A DNA stretch of 64,000 bases, from assembly GCA_046350675.1 (NCBI GenBank), contig JAXLZZ010000004.1, forward strand, positions 62,001 to 126,000, given 5' to 3'. The notes beneath the pieces are model-generated. The model did not search any database and was not told the origin of the DNA. It saw only the letters and a list, made by a program, of their open reading frames with translations. A program made the position numbers and the translations under genes. Below, piece by piece: positions 17,038-25,730 of this stretch (its first letter is position 1; each line of letters opens with the position of its first letter). This stretch comes from JAXLZZ01 sp046350675 (lineage in GTDB: Bacteria; Patescibacteriota; Saccharimonadia; Saccharimonadales; UBA4665).

Positions 17038-17781
17038 TTATTTCTTTTTCTTTGCTGCAGGCTTCTTCTTAGCAGGAGCTTTCTTAGCCTTAGCTTTGGT
17101 AGCAGGTGCGCTGGTCTTAGCAGCAACAGTTTTGCTTTCCATAGCTTCTTCTTCGGCGACAGCAGTATCAGCAAATAGCAATGAATACAGCTGAACACCG
17201 ATAACAGCACCGATAATTGGACCAAGCACGTAGGTGCCAAGTACCCAAGCGCGGATACCAAAGGCAACAGCTGGGTTCAAGAGACCGAGTGATGCTGCAG
17301 ACGCAGATACGATACCGATGGTAAGACCCAAACCAGCCATAGCTGCGAAGAGGCCGATCTTTGCGCGCTGGTATACAGCTGCTGCAACAGCAAAGGCAAA
17401 GATTGCGGTACCGATGATTTCAGCAGTAAGTACACGACCACTAAAGTCGCCGCCAACTGGCTGAAGAGTGTTATTTACATAGTAGGTGTAGAGGCCATAT
17501 GCAGCCCATGCACCGAGCATCTGTGCAATGATGTAGAGCACAGAGGTAACGGTATTGATCTTCCGTGCAGTCCACATACCGATAACCAACGCTGGGTTGA
17601 AATACCCGCCTGATACTCGGCCAACTGCAAAGACCATTAGAGTTACTGTTAGACCCGCAGCGATTGCTACGAAGAACGGCACACCGATTGTTGACCGCTG
17701 CACACTGAGAATCAGAAGTGTGAGGGCGCTGGTGCCGAGAAATTCAGCCACAAGAGTAGCTACTTGGCGCTTTCCAAACAT
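17038..17781 (-). CDS. Aquaporin/MIP channel with lysine-alanine tail
   Basis: 247 residues. Six hydrophobic segments and both NPA boxes are visible (FNPALVIGMW and LNPAVAFGIRAW), the signature of the MIP family, which passes water or small solutes. From about residue 215 the protein changes to a Lys/Ala/Pro tail (KAKAKKAPAKKKPAAKKKK) that should lie in the cytoplasm. Such a histone-H1-like tail is unusual for an aquaporin and could touch nucleic acid or membrane lipids (inference). It is monocistronic, with its own terminator and a good ribosome site (AAAAGGAGG). Confidence 0.88.
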   Translation of the reverse strand: MFGKRQVATLVAEFLGTSALTLLILSVQRSTIGVPFFVAIAAGLTVTLMVFAVGRVSGGYFNPALVIGMWTARKINTVTSVLYIIAQMLGAWAAYGLYTYYVNNTLQPVGGDFSGRVLTAEIIGTAIFAFAVAAAVYQRAKIGLFAAMAGLGLTIGIVSASAASLGLLNPAVAFGIRAWVLGTYVLGPIIGAVIGVQLYSLLFADTAVAEEEAMESKTVAAKTSAPATKAKAKKAPAKKKPAAKKKK

Positions 17782-17847
17782 TATTGGAACCTCCTTTTAG
17801 TTGATGTCCCTAGCGTACCCCTTACGCGCCGTTTTGTAAAGTGTTCC

Positions 17848-18840
17848 TCAGACTGCTCCCAGGGTTGCTACTTGCTGCTGTTCTTCGATGATGTCGACAG
17901 GCAAGTCGCCTTTGGTTAGCACTCCGGTTGTTGCAAGTGTGTAAATGACCTCACCGGCAAACGCCACCTGTGCTTTATGTGTATCTTGCTCATAAAGTCT
18001 GTCGGCAATCTCTTCAAGCCGCCACACATCAACAGCAAAAACCTGTGCCTTATTCTGCGTAAGTTCACGGACGAGTTCTTGATTTACAGTGTAGCCCTTA
18101 ATCTTATTGAGGACTATACGAAGCTCTTTATGTTCGCCTTCAAGTTCTTTAACAACTTTGCCATGCTCAATAACAGTATCGACAACTTCTTTACCACTAT
18201 AATCAGGTTCCTCTGGAAGGATATCTGCATAGCTTTCGTAACCTGAATACGCTTGCGATATAACATCTTCGCTCACACCGAGAGTATTCATTACTTGCGT
18301 TATCGGCTCTTTATACTGAACCGCTGCACGAATTATTGCAGGTGCTTCGTCGATGGCACCACACCCACTTTTTTCACCTGATGCATGTTCTGCAGTGTGA
18401 GCACCAAAATCTATACCTTTATGTATAAGTAGCTTAGCTGCATCGGCAAAATCATCATTCAAGCTCTCGGCTTCAGTATCGCCCGTAGCTATTCGTGCAG
18501 CCACCGTCATTGCTCCGCCGCCGCCAAGTATTTTTGACCGGTGCAAACTTCGAGCAAACTCTTTTGCTTTCGTAAAAATAGTTTTTACGCCTCTTCCATC
18601 ACCACAGCCGTCGTCCTGGACGGGGCTTCCATCTTCGAGAGTATCAACCTCCACGACAATTTCTGGGTCTGTGTGCACAATTTCGTGAACTTCAGCCTGC
18701 AATACAGAATCTGCGGTCTCGGTGGATATCGAACCGTGACCGAAACCTAATCCTTCACTGATTTCCGTAACCATTATTTCTGGCATCTTTTCTCTTTCGT
18801 TTTCTAGATATGTATTAAAATTTGGCGCACTTTCAGACAA
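17848..18840 (-). CDS. Putative cadmium-containing carbonic anhydrase-like (CDCA-like) protein
   Basis: 330 residues, acidic, no signal peptide. The segment DDGCGDGRG contains a C-x-D-x-R motif like that of beta and CDCA carbonic anhydrases. About 65 residues later HTAEHASGEKSGCGAIDE supplies His and Cys that could complete a Cys-His-Cys metal site. The protein would then hydrate CO2, but activity is not shown. The C-terminal third is helical and unrecognised. It is monocistronic, facing away from mscL. Confidence 0.55.
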   Translation of the reverse strand: MSESAPNFNTYLENEREKMPEIMVTEISEGLGFGHGSISTETADSVLQAEVHEIVHTDPEIVVEVDTLEDGSPVQDDGCGDGRGVKTIFTKAKEFARSLHRSKILGGGGAMTVAARIATGDTEAESLNDDFADAAKLLIHKGIDFGAHTAEHASGEKSGCGAIDEAPAIIRAAVQYKEPITQVMNTLGVSEDVISQAYSGYESYADILPEEPDYSGKEVVDTVIEHGKVVKELEGEHKELRIVLNKIKGYTVNQELVRELTQNKAQVFAVDVWRLEEIADRLYEQDTHKAQVAFAGEVIYTLATTGVLTKGDLPVDIIEEQQQVATLGAV

Positions 18841-18994
18841 GGTTTCTCCTTCGATGTGTGTTTAATATCACAAAATCAAGACTTCATAATAATCCTCATT
18901 ACACAGGAATGCAAGGACTTTTTATAGGGGTAGGCGATATAGCCCGCCACTGTTAGCGATTTGCTATAGTATAAGCAGTAGATTGGAGGCGCAG

Positions 18995-19414
18995 ATGCTC
19001 AAAGAATTTAGGAAGTTTATACTACGCGGTAATGTGGTTGATTTAGCTGTTGCCGTGGTTATCGGAGCTGCGTTTGGTGCTGTGGTGACGTCGCTTGTGA
19101 GCAGTATGGTTACACCATTAATCGCGGCTATTGGTGGGCAGCCAGATTTCTCGAGTCTTAGTTTTACTATCAATAACAGCAAGTTTATGTACGGCAACTT
19201 CATTAATGCCATCGTATCGTTCCTGATTATTGCCACTGTAGTGTTCTTCTTTATCGTGCAACCACTTAATAAACTCATGTCACATATGAGCCCAGAAGAT
19301 GACGTGGACGCCCCTGCAGAACGTGAATGCCCAGAATGCCTGAGTGCAATCCCTGCAAAAGCAACACGCTGCAAATTCTGCACCGCCAAAAGCAAACCCT
19401 CGTCTAAAAAATAA
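18995..19414 (+). CDS. mscL: Large-conductance mechanosensitive channel with zinc-ribbon tail
   Basis: Start ATG 18995 is chosen because GGAGG lies 5 bases upstream. The protein starts MLKEFRKFILRGNVVDLAVA, the typical MscL N-terminus, with TM1 and TM2 separated by a short loop. It opens under membrane tension to release solutes. The last ~40 residues add CPECLSAIPAKATRCKFC, a four-cysteine zinc-ribbon-like motif absent from E. coli MscL. Its stop codon directly abuts structured repeat copy C. Confidence 0.93.
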   Translation: MLKEFRKFILRGNVVDLAVAVVIGAAFGAVVTSLVSSMVTPLIAAIGGQPDFSSLSFTINNSKFMYGNFINAIVSFLIIATVVFFFIVQPLNKLMSHMSPEDDVDAPAERECPECLSAIPAKATRCKFCTAKSKPSSKK

Positions 19415-19686
19415 TTCCTTGCGTAGCGGGGAATGTCATGGCGGTTATCCGAGCATCAACAGCTGGAACGTGATTTGAAAGCTGTGAAAGCAACAATTCT
19501 TGTTCGAGGATACTGTCTTATTCTCTTTCCAATAGAATTAATAGGAGAATAAGACCGACCAGAGGGAGACATCCGAGACATTGTTGCGCTTTACAGCTTT
19601 TAAGTCAGGTGGAGGCTGTGCTCGTGATCTTTTGCTTTCTTTTGGATCAAGCCAAAAGAAAGAACTTGGTTCTTTGTTGAAAGAAC
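19415..19686 (+). ncRNA. Structured repeat RNA candidate, copy C
   Basis: Begins on the base after the mscL stop codon. The first hairpin TTCCTTGC-GTA-GCGGGGAA (19415-19433) pairs with two G-T pairs where A and B have other bases. The middle hairpin is an 11-bp perfect stem (19515-19525 with 19545-19555) that replaces a different stem in A. The end hairpins are 19635-19662 and GTTCTTT-GTTG-AAAGAAC (19669-19686). It fills a 317-bp convergent gap before atpC together with a palindromic repeat. Confidence 0.65.
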
Positions 19687-19694
19687 ATTGAAAA

Positions 19695-19724
19695 AGATCT
19701 CTCCACTGCGGTCGAGATGACAGG
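19695..19724. repeat. Palindromic (REP-like) repeat
   Basis: AGATCTCTCCACTGCGGTCG followed by AGATGACAGG, the same family as 8075 and 16914, 9 bases after structured repeat copy C. Confidence 0.7.
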
Positions 19725-19731
19725 GTGCAAA

Positions 19732-20160
19732 CTATTTGCGGTTGTGGCGGCGCTTGAGACCAGCAACTTGCAAGCGAACTGCGTGGCGATCAACCAATTG
19801 TTGCGCATGCTCAAGACTAACTTCGTCTTTAGCTTCGGCCTTCATCTTCTTAGCAAGATCTAACGCTTTCTGGACTTCAGCTTCACTGAGTTCATCGGCG
19901 TTATCAGCATCATCAACTAATACACTCAGCTGATTGTCGGAAACTTCAATTGCACCGCCATTGATTGCAAAATATTCACGCTGATCGTCACGATCTTTTG
20001 AGTCACGACGCACCGCAATTACACCGGTCTTAGCAACACTTACGAGCGGCATGTGATCTTTCATCACGCCAATCTCACCATCTTGTGTTGGCAGCACAAC
20101 TTCGTAGACATCTTCGTCAAACTTCGTGCCGCTCAAACTAACAAGCTTAAAGTGAATCAC
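19732..20160 (-). CDS. atpC: ATP synthase F1 epsilon subunit
   Basis: 142 residues. The N-terminal beta-sandwich has YEVVLPTQDGEIGVMKDHMPLVS, the classic epsilon motif, followed by a helical hairpin with an unusually long basic end (LQVAGLKRRHNRK). Epsilon couples rotation and restrains ATP hydrolysis. It is the last gene of the atp operon, 2 bp after atpD. Confidence 0.93.
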   Translation of the reverse strand: MIHFKLVSLSGTKFDEDVYEVVLPTQDGEIGVMKDHMPLVSVAKTGVIAVRRDSKDRDDQREYFAINGGAIEVSDNQLSVLVDDADNADELSEAEVQKALDLAKKMKAEAKDEVSLEHAQQLVDRHAVRLQVAGLKRRHNRK

Positions 20161-20162
20161 GC

Positions 20163-21569
20163 TTATTTAGCTCCTGCTGACTTCACGACATCTTTGATGC
20201 CACCCTTTAAGTAGAAGGCGCTTTCTGGCTTATCGTCGTGTTTACCGTCAAGGATTTCGCGGAAACCTTGGATAGTATCAGCAAGTTTTACGTACTGACC
20301 TGGGTTGTTCGTAAACTGCTCGGCAACATAGAATGGCTGACTCAAGAAGCGCTGAATGCGACGAGCGCGGCCAACAAGCTTCTTATCTTCTTCACTGAGT
20401 TCTTCCATACCAAGGATTGCAATGATATCCTGCAAGTCTTTATAGCGTTGCAATACGCGCTGTACTTCACGAGCCACATTGTAGTGGTCTTCGCCAACGA
20501 TTTCTGGGTCAAGAATGGTTGAGCTTGAATCGAGTGGGTCAACCGCCGGGTAGATACCAATTTCAGTCAAAGCGCGGCTCAATACGATGGTTGAGTCCAG
20601 GTGAGCAAAGGTTGTAGCTGGAGCTGGGTCGGTGTTGTCGTCGGCAGGGACGTACACCGCCTGCACAGACGTTACCGAACCTTCTTTGGTAGAAGTAATA
20701 CGTTCTTGGAGCGCGCCCATTTCTTGCTGCAAGTTAGGCTGATAACCCACCGCTGATGGCAAACGACCGAGTAGGGCAGATACCTCAGCACCGGCTTGGG
20801 TGTAGCGGAAGATATTGTCGACGAACAGCAATACGTCGTTGCCTTTATCACGGAAATCTTCAGCCATTGTTAGCGCAGACAGCGCAACGCGCAAACGAGC
20901 ACCTGGTGGCTCATTCATCTGGCCAAATACGAGGGCAGTGTTTTTGATCACGCCTGATTCTTCCATTTCGTGGTACAGGTCGTTACCTTCACGAGTACGC
21001 TCACCAACGCCTGCGAATACTGAGTAGCCAGAGTGGAACTTAGCAATGTTGTTGATCAACTCCTGGATAAGCACGGTTTTACCCACACCAGCACCACCAA
21101 AGAGACCAACTTTACCACCTTTTACAACTGGACAGATGAGGTCAATAACTTTAATACCGGTTTCGAGGATTTCAACGCTGCCAGACTGGTCGATTAATGG
21201 TGGAGGTGTTCGGTGGATTGGAGAAGTAGTCTTAAAATTGCCTTTTTTGCCGTCGATAGGTTCGCCAGTCACGCTAAACATGCGGCCAAGTGTCTCGTCG
21301 CCGACTGGCACGCTGATTGGCGCGCCGGTATCAGTTACTTCCACACCACGCTCAAGACCGTCAGTTGAGCTAAGCGCAATTGCGCGCACTGATGATTCGC
21401 TCAAGTGTTGTGCTACTTCGAGCGTTAATGTGCCGCCATCATGCTCAAGTTCGAGCGCGTTATAAATCGCTGGCAGATCACCGCCAGGGAATTGAACGTC
21501 CACAACCACGCCCACGATTTGGGTGATTGTGCCATTCTTAGCTTTAGTATTCTTGGTTGCTGTTGCCAT
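20163..21569 (-). CDS. atpD: ATP synthase F1 beta subunit
   Basis: 468 residues, catalytic subunit. The P-loop is GGAGVGKTVLIQE, the catalytic Glu lies in GVGERTREGNDLYHEM, and ALSALTMAEDFRD and the C-terminal catch loop are present. The catch loop reads EELSEED rather than DELSEED, a conservative change. It lies between atpG and atpC in a standard F1 order. Confidence 0.97.
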   Translation of the reverse strand: MATATKNTKAKNGTITQIVGVVVDVQFPGGDLPAIYNALELEHDGGTLTLEVAQHLSESSVRAIALSSTDGLERGVEVTDTGAPISVPVGDETLGRMFSVTGEPIDGKKGNFKTTSPIHRTPPPLIDQSGSVEILETGIKVIDLICPVVKGGKVGLFGGAGVGKTVLIQELINNIAKFHSGYSVFAGVGERTREGNDLYHEMEESGVIKNTALVFGQMNEPPGARLRVALSALTMAEDFRDKGNDVLLFVDNIFRYTQAGAEVSALLGRLPSAVGYQPNLQQEMGALQERITSTKEGSVTSVQAVYVPADDNTDPAPATTFAHLDSTIVLSRALTEIGIYPAVDPLDSSSTILDPEIVGEDHYNVAREVQRVLQRYKDLQDIIAILGMEELSEEDKKLVGRARRIQRFLSQPFYVAEQFTNNPGQYVKLADTIQGFREILDGKHDDKPESAFYLKGGIKDVVKSAGAK

Positions 21570-21578
21570 ACTTCTCCT

Positions 21579-22445
21579 TTATCCTGCTAATGCTTCTGCG
21601 CCACCACTGATTTCAGCCAATTCCTGGGTGATCGCAGCCTGCCGGGCAGTATTTAATTCTAATGTGTAATCATCAATCAATTCGTTGGCGTTATCGGTTG
21701 CGTTTTTGGTCGCCATCATGCGCATGGCATGCTCCGACGCCAAACTCTCTAACACCGCTTGCCAAATCTGTGCCTCAATCAAACGTGTCGTGACTTGTTC
21801 GATAACGGTCTCTACATCTGGCTCAAAGTTACTGAGTGGTTCTGCCTGCTTATCTGACTCAGGGGTGGGGGCAGGTAAGAGCTGTTCGGTAACAGCCTGC
21901 TGTACGACGGTTGACTTGAACTTGGTATAGAGGATATTTACTTCGTCTACGAGCTCGTTTGTGTACTGCTCAATAATCGTATCGAGAATCGGCCGTACAT
22001 CGTTGGCAGTAGGGTGATCACCAAGCGGCGGGTAGACCGCTACGAGGTCAACACCATGTAAGCGTCGAGCAAACTGAGCACCTTTGCTACCAATGGCAAT
22101 GACTTGGCTTTTTACCTTATCTTTTTCGTCGCGTTGTAACCCTAGTGTCAGCTGCTTGAGTGTGTTGGCATTGTACGCACCAGCCAAACCAGTATTGCTT
22201 GTAACAATGACGTACAAACGAGTTTTAACGGTACGCTTTTTGAACAATGGTTGTCGCTCAACTTCACTAATTGCATTTAAGCGTCTGAGCAAACTTGCAG
22301 CCATTTCGCCATACGGGCGACTTAGCTGCGCTTGCTCCTGCGCACGACGCAACTTACTCGCCGACACCAATTCCATCGCTTTGGTGATCTGGCGCGTACC
22401 CTTAATAGAGGTAATGCGTCGTTTTAATGCAATCGTACTAGCCAA
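21579..22445 (-). CDS. atpG: ATP synthase F1 gamma subunit
   Basis: The start chosen is TTG at 22445, giving MASTIALKRRITSIKGTRQI, the normal gamma N-terminus; GGAGG lies at 22451-22455, 5 bases upstream. A TTG 18 bases earlier would add six residues. The N- and C-terminal helices form the central rotor shaft; the conserved KAMELVSASKLRRAQ and the Met/Ala-rich C-terminal part (RMMATKNATDNANELI) are present. The middle carries an extra Pro/Glu-rich loop (LPAPTPESDKQAEPLS). Confidence 0.93.
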   Translation of the reverse strand: MASTIALKRRITSIKGTRQITKAMELVSASKLRRAQEQAQLSRPYGEMAASLLRRLNAISEVERQPLFKKRTVKTRLYVIVTSNTGLAGAYNANTLKQLTLGLQRDEKDKVKSQVIAIGSKGAQFARRLHGVDLVAVYPPLGDHPTANDVRPILDTIIEQYTNELVDEVNILYTKFKSTVVQQAVTEQLLPAPTPESDKQAEPLSNFEPDVETVIEQVTTRLIEAQIWQAVLESLASEHAMRMMATKNATDNANELIDDYTLELNTARQAAITQELAEISGGAEALAG

Positions 22446-22463
22446 GACGACCTCCGGTCTCAA

Positions 22464-22541
22464 TTAACAATTTACAATTTTCAGTTTTCAATGAATTACC
22501 ATTGACCATTGAACATTGACCGTTGAATCTTGGAAACTTCA
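22464..22541. repeat. Low-complexity AT-rich repeat tract in the atp operon
   Basis: A 78-bp spacer between atpA and atpG made of short repeated units (CAATTTACAATTTTCAG, ACCATTGAACATTGACCGTTGA). A similar tract lies at 24120-24240. These spacers are unlike the 2-9 bp gaps of the rest of the F1 genes; they could set mRNA processing or be small repeats. Confidence 0.5.
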
Positions 22542-24092
22542 TTACTTATCAGCCTTTTTGGCTTTAGTTTGGTAGGCGGCAGCTACAGACTTAGCAGCTT
22601 TTAGGACTGTTTCGTTCTGCGCGTCAGTTGGCTTAGCACCAGTGTTGAGCGCTTCAATCACCTTGGCGTGCTTGCTCTTCAGCTCGCGGTGCAATGATGC
22701 TTCAGCGGTCTTAATCTTTTCAACTGGCACGTTATCGAACGCACCCTGACCAGCAGCGTACAAGCTGCTGTACATTTCCCAAATCGCGTACGGGCTGTAC
22801 TGCGGCTGCTTGAGTAGTTCTGTTAAGCGTTGTCCGCGTTCAATGATCTGACGTGTTTCGGCATCCAGGTCAGTAGAGAACTGGCTAAATGCTGCCAATT
22901 CACGGAACTGAGCCAACTCAAGTTTTAGCGAACCGCCCACAGCTTTAATCGCTTTCGTCTGGGCATCACCACCAACACGAGACACACTGAGACCAACTGA
23001 GATTGCAGGGCGTACACCTTGGTAGAACAGACTTGTTTCTAAGAAGATCTGGCCGTCGGTGATAGAAATCACGTTGGTTGGAATGTAGGCAGAGATATCG
23101 CCGGCTTGGGTTTCGATGATCGGCAATGCGGTCAATGAACCAGCACCTTTTTCGTCGGACATCTTGGCTGCGCGCTCGAGTAAGCGAGAGTGCAGATAGA
23201 AGACATCACCTGGATAGGCTTCACGGCCTGGAGGACGGCGAAGCAATAATGACATTTGACGATACGCAGCTGCGTGCTTGGTAAGGTCATCGTGAATGAT
23301 GAGTGCATGCTGACCGTTGTCGCGGAAGTACTCGCCCATAGCTGTGCCAGAATACGGAGCTAGGTAGAGCATTGCGGCTGGATCAGAAGGCCCGGTAGCC
23401 ACAATAATCGTCTGGTCCATCACACCTTCGCGCTTCAATCGCTCCTGCAGGGCAGCGATCTTGGAAAGCTTTTGACCAATTGCGACGTAAACGTTAATCA
23501 CGCCAGTTTTTTGACGAGCTTGGTTTACCATCGTATCGACGGCGATTGCAGTCTTACCGGTTTGGCGGTCGCCAATGATAAGCTCACGCTGACCACGACC
23601 AATTGGCACGGTTGCGTCAATGGCCATAAGACCTGTCATCATTGGTTCGTGCACGTGTTTACGATCCATCACACCTGGTGCTGGGCGTTCTACACGGCTC
23701 TTCTGCTTGGCCTTAAGTGGAGCACCGCCATCAAGTGGGTTACCCAGTGGGTCAACCACACGACCAACAAGCTCTGGACCAACTGGCACTTCCAAAACTT
23801 CGCCGGATAGGCGAACTTTTGCGCCGGCTTTTACTTCGGTATCTTCACCGAGTAGTACGGCACCGATCTCGTCTTCGCCAAGGTTAAAGGCAAATGCGGT
23901 AACTTTTTGACCGTTTGCTCCTTCGATCTCGAGCATTTCGTTATAGCCAGCCTTGCTAAGGCCATACACCCAAGCAATGCCATCACCCACACGGGTAACA
24001 ACGCCTACGTCTTCGATGTCAGGACGCTGCTTGAGCTCCTCGATCGCGGAACGTATATCGGCCGACAATTCTGTAATTGATAATTCTGGCAC
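22542..24092 (-). CDS. atpA: ATP synthase F1 alpha subunit
   Basis: 516 residues, non-catalytic nucleotide-binding subunit. P-loop GDRQTGKTAIAVD, the VGDGIAWVYGL beta-barrel segment and the arginine-finger region (AISVGLSVSRVGG) are all present. A Lys-rich end (AYQTKAKKADK) follows. Flanked by AT-rich spacers on both sides. Confidence 0.97.
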   Translation of the reverse strand: MPELSITELSADIRSAIEELKQRPDIEDVGVVTRVGDGIAWVYGLSKAGYNEMLEIEGANGQKVTAFAFNLGEDEIGAVLLGEDTEVKAGAKVRLSGEVLEVPVGPELVGRVVDPLGNPLDGGAPLKAKQKSRVERPAPGVMDRKHVHEPMMTGLMAIDATVPIGRGQRELIIGDRQTGKTAIAVDTMVNQARQKTGVINVYVAIGQKLSKIAALQERLKREGVMDQTIIVATGPSDPAAMLYLAPYSGTAMGEYFRDNGQHALIIHDDLTKHAAAYRQMSLLLRRPPGREAYPGDVFYLHSRLLERAAKMSDEKGAGSLTALPIIETQAGDISAYIPTNVISITDGQIFLETSLFYQGVRPAISVGLSVSRVGGDAQTKAIKAVGGSLKLELAQFRELAAFSQFSTDLDAETRQIIERGQRLTELLKQPQYSPYAIWEMYSSLYAAGQGAFDNVPVEKIKTAEASLHRELKSKHAKVIEALNTGAKPTDAQNETVLKAAKSVAAAYQTKAKKADK

Positions 24093-24243
24093 TACAAACT
24101 CCTTTCAGTCGTATTTAGCAGTTTACATTGATCATTTATCAGGTTTCGACAAAAGCTAAAAGCTTTTGAAATATTTAATATACCAGCGAAGCTGTCCGAA
24201 AATGAAAAGTGAGAAATGAAAATTGAGAATTGGAATGACGAAG
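24093..24243. repeat. AT-rich spacer between atpH and atpA
   Basis: About 150 bp without a gene. It contains a short inverted repeat (AAAGCTAAAAGCTTTT) and a run of AAATG/AGAAATGAAAATTGAG units like those at 22464-22541. No promoter is clear. Confidence 0.4.
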
Positions 24244-24654
24244 TCATGACCCGTCCTTTCCTGCAGTTGTTAACTGTTTAAACTTATTCAATTTCGCTTC
24301 CACGCTCATATCAAGCTGCTGATTCGCTAAACTGAGCTGCACGCCACCAATAATGGCTGGATCATGCACTTCAGTTACGACGACTTCTTTCGCAGCAGGG
24401 TAGTGACGCTTAATTTCGGCTGCAATATCAGCCCTAACATCAGCCGTAAGTGGATGCGCACTGGCCGCCAACACTTCAACATAGCCTGCATCTGCCCAAT
24501 CCTGCTGCACATCGCGCAGAATTGAATCCAAATCACTGACGCGTCGTTCAGCCAAAAGATAGGCAGCAACTTGCTTACTGAATTCTTTTGAAGAACCGTT
24601 CTTGAGTGAAGTGGCGGCAATTGTGTGGGCTAGTTTAGTGCGCGACTGTTTCAT
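24244..24654 (-). CDS. atpH: ATP synthase F1 delta subunit
   Basis: 136 residues, shorter than the ~175 of E. coli delta. The C-terminal part (EVHDPAIIGGVQLSLANQQLDMSV) matches the conserved OSCP/delta ending that ties F1 to the b-subunit stalk. The N-terminal helical bundle is reduced. Context between atpF and atpA supports the call. Confidence 0.85.
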   Translation of the reverse strand: MKQSRTKLAHTIAATSLKNGSSKEFSKQVAAYLLAERRVSDLDSILRDVQQDWADAGYVEVLAASAHPLTADVRADIAAEIKRHYPAAKEVVVTEVHDPAIIGGVQLSLANQQLDMSVEAKLNKFKQLTTAGKDGS

Positions 24655-24698
24655 GCTCGCTGCTCCTGTAAATCATTAGCCTTCGCAATTGTGTAGGG

Positions 24699-24723
24699 GA
24701 TCCTTCGGCTTTGCTCAGGATGG
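24699..24723. repeat. Short dispersed palindromic repeat
   Basis: GATCCTTCGGCTTTGCTCAG followed by GATGG; the ends GATCC/GGATG can pair. The same unit occurs at 42459-42482. It lies in the gap between atpF and atpH. Confidence 0.55.
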
Positions 24724-24742
24724 ACGCCGTCAAAGCTCAAAA

Positions 24743-25276
24743 TCATCGTACAGCTCCTTGTTCCTTGAGTGCTCGCTCGATCAATTGCGCGTCTTTTTTG
24801 GCGTCCACCTTTTCGCCAATGATAGCTTCAGTAGCATCAGAAACCAGACCAACCAGCTCTTTTTCGAGCTGCTTACGCGCACGAGCGGTGTCTTGCTCGA
24901 TACGAGACTCAGCTTCGGCAACAACTTGTGCAGCCTTTTCTTTGGCTTTATCTTCGGCTTCACGAACCGTTTGGCGTGCGGCTTCTTGCGCATCGGCCAA
25001 AATACCATCAGCTTCTAGGCGAGTATCGGCCAATATCTTGGCAATCTTGTCTTCGAGCTTGGCTTCTTCTTTCTTCATCTTCTCGCCGAGCTTTACGCCA
25101 TTCTCAATCGTCTCGCGACGCTCGTTCATGACCTTTGCGATCGGCTTAAAGGCAAAGCGCTTAAGAATCAAGAAAGCGAGCAAGAAAGTAATGAGCTGGA
25201 TGATGAAGGCCTTGCCGTCAACACCAAGCGCACCGATTCCGGATGCCGATTCTGATGCAAAATTAGTTAGTAACAT
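24743..25276 (-). CDS. atpF: ATP synthase F0 b subunit
   Basis: 177 residues: one N-terminal membrane helix (FIIQLITFLLAFLILKRFAF, about 24-43), the conserved KPIAKVMNERR start of the cytoplasmic stalk, then a long charged coiled coil rich in Ala/Glu/Lys and a short C-terminal domain. It forms the peripheral stalk with delta. Confidence 0.93.
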   Translation of the reverse strand: MLLTNFASESASGIGALGVDGKAFIIQLITFLLAFLILKRFAFKPIAKVMNERRETIENGVKLGEKMKKEEAKLEDKIAKILADTRLEADGILADAQEAARQTVREAEDKAKEKAAQVVAEAESRIEQDTARARKQLEKELVGLVSDATEAIIGEKVDAKKDAQLIERALKEQGAVR

Positions 25277-25418
25277 CTAGTGTCCTCTTTACTGGAGGTT
25301 TTGTACGATAGTGCAGTTTGTTCAAAAAATGAGCATCGTAAAAGAGCTGTACTGTTTGGTACAGCGAGTGCGAAGCGCAAGTTTTGGGGCAAAATGTGCA
25401 TTGTACGAAAACTCCTAT

Positions 25419-25670
25419 TTATTTAACAAAGAAGGTTGCTGCAAAGGCTAGCAGACCGTAAACCTCGATCAAACCTACGAATACAAGCGCCTGACCGAGG
25501 AACTTAGCTGCTTCTGGGTTGCGACCAACTGCCTGCAAGTAGCTTGAGCCTACCAAACCGATACCAATTGTTGGACCGATAAAGCCAGCACCAATCATAA
25601 TGCCTTTACCGATAATATCGAGGCTTGGAGCAGCTGCTGCAGCTTCGGCCATTATTGTGAGTTCTGTCAT
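25419..25670 (-). CDS. atpE: ATP synthase F0 c subunit
   Basis: 83 residues forming a two-helix hairpin. The second helix carries the ion-binding Glu in FVGLIEVYGLL; the residue after it is Val, and the Gln/Ser partners of Na+-binding c-rings are missing, so H+ coupling is expected. The polar loop is GRNPEAA. The first helix reads GAGFIGPTIGIGLVG, with Phe-Ile and a Pro interrupting the usual Gly repeat. Confidence 0.95.
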   Translation of the reverse strand: MTELTIMAEAAAAAPSLDIIGKGIMIGAGFIGPTIGIGLVGSSYLQAVGRNPEAAKFLGQALVFVGLIEVYGLLAFAATFFVK

Positions 25671-25730
25671 GTTCTATACTCCTTTATTCTTATTCATTGA
25701 TAAAATGACATACAAATTAATATTCATCTA

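Noticed and set aside
25419..25670. Na+-binding ATP synthase c-ring
   Set aside because: The Glu is followed by Val and the Gln/Ser ligands of Na+-type rings are missing.
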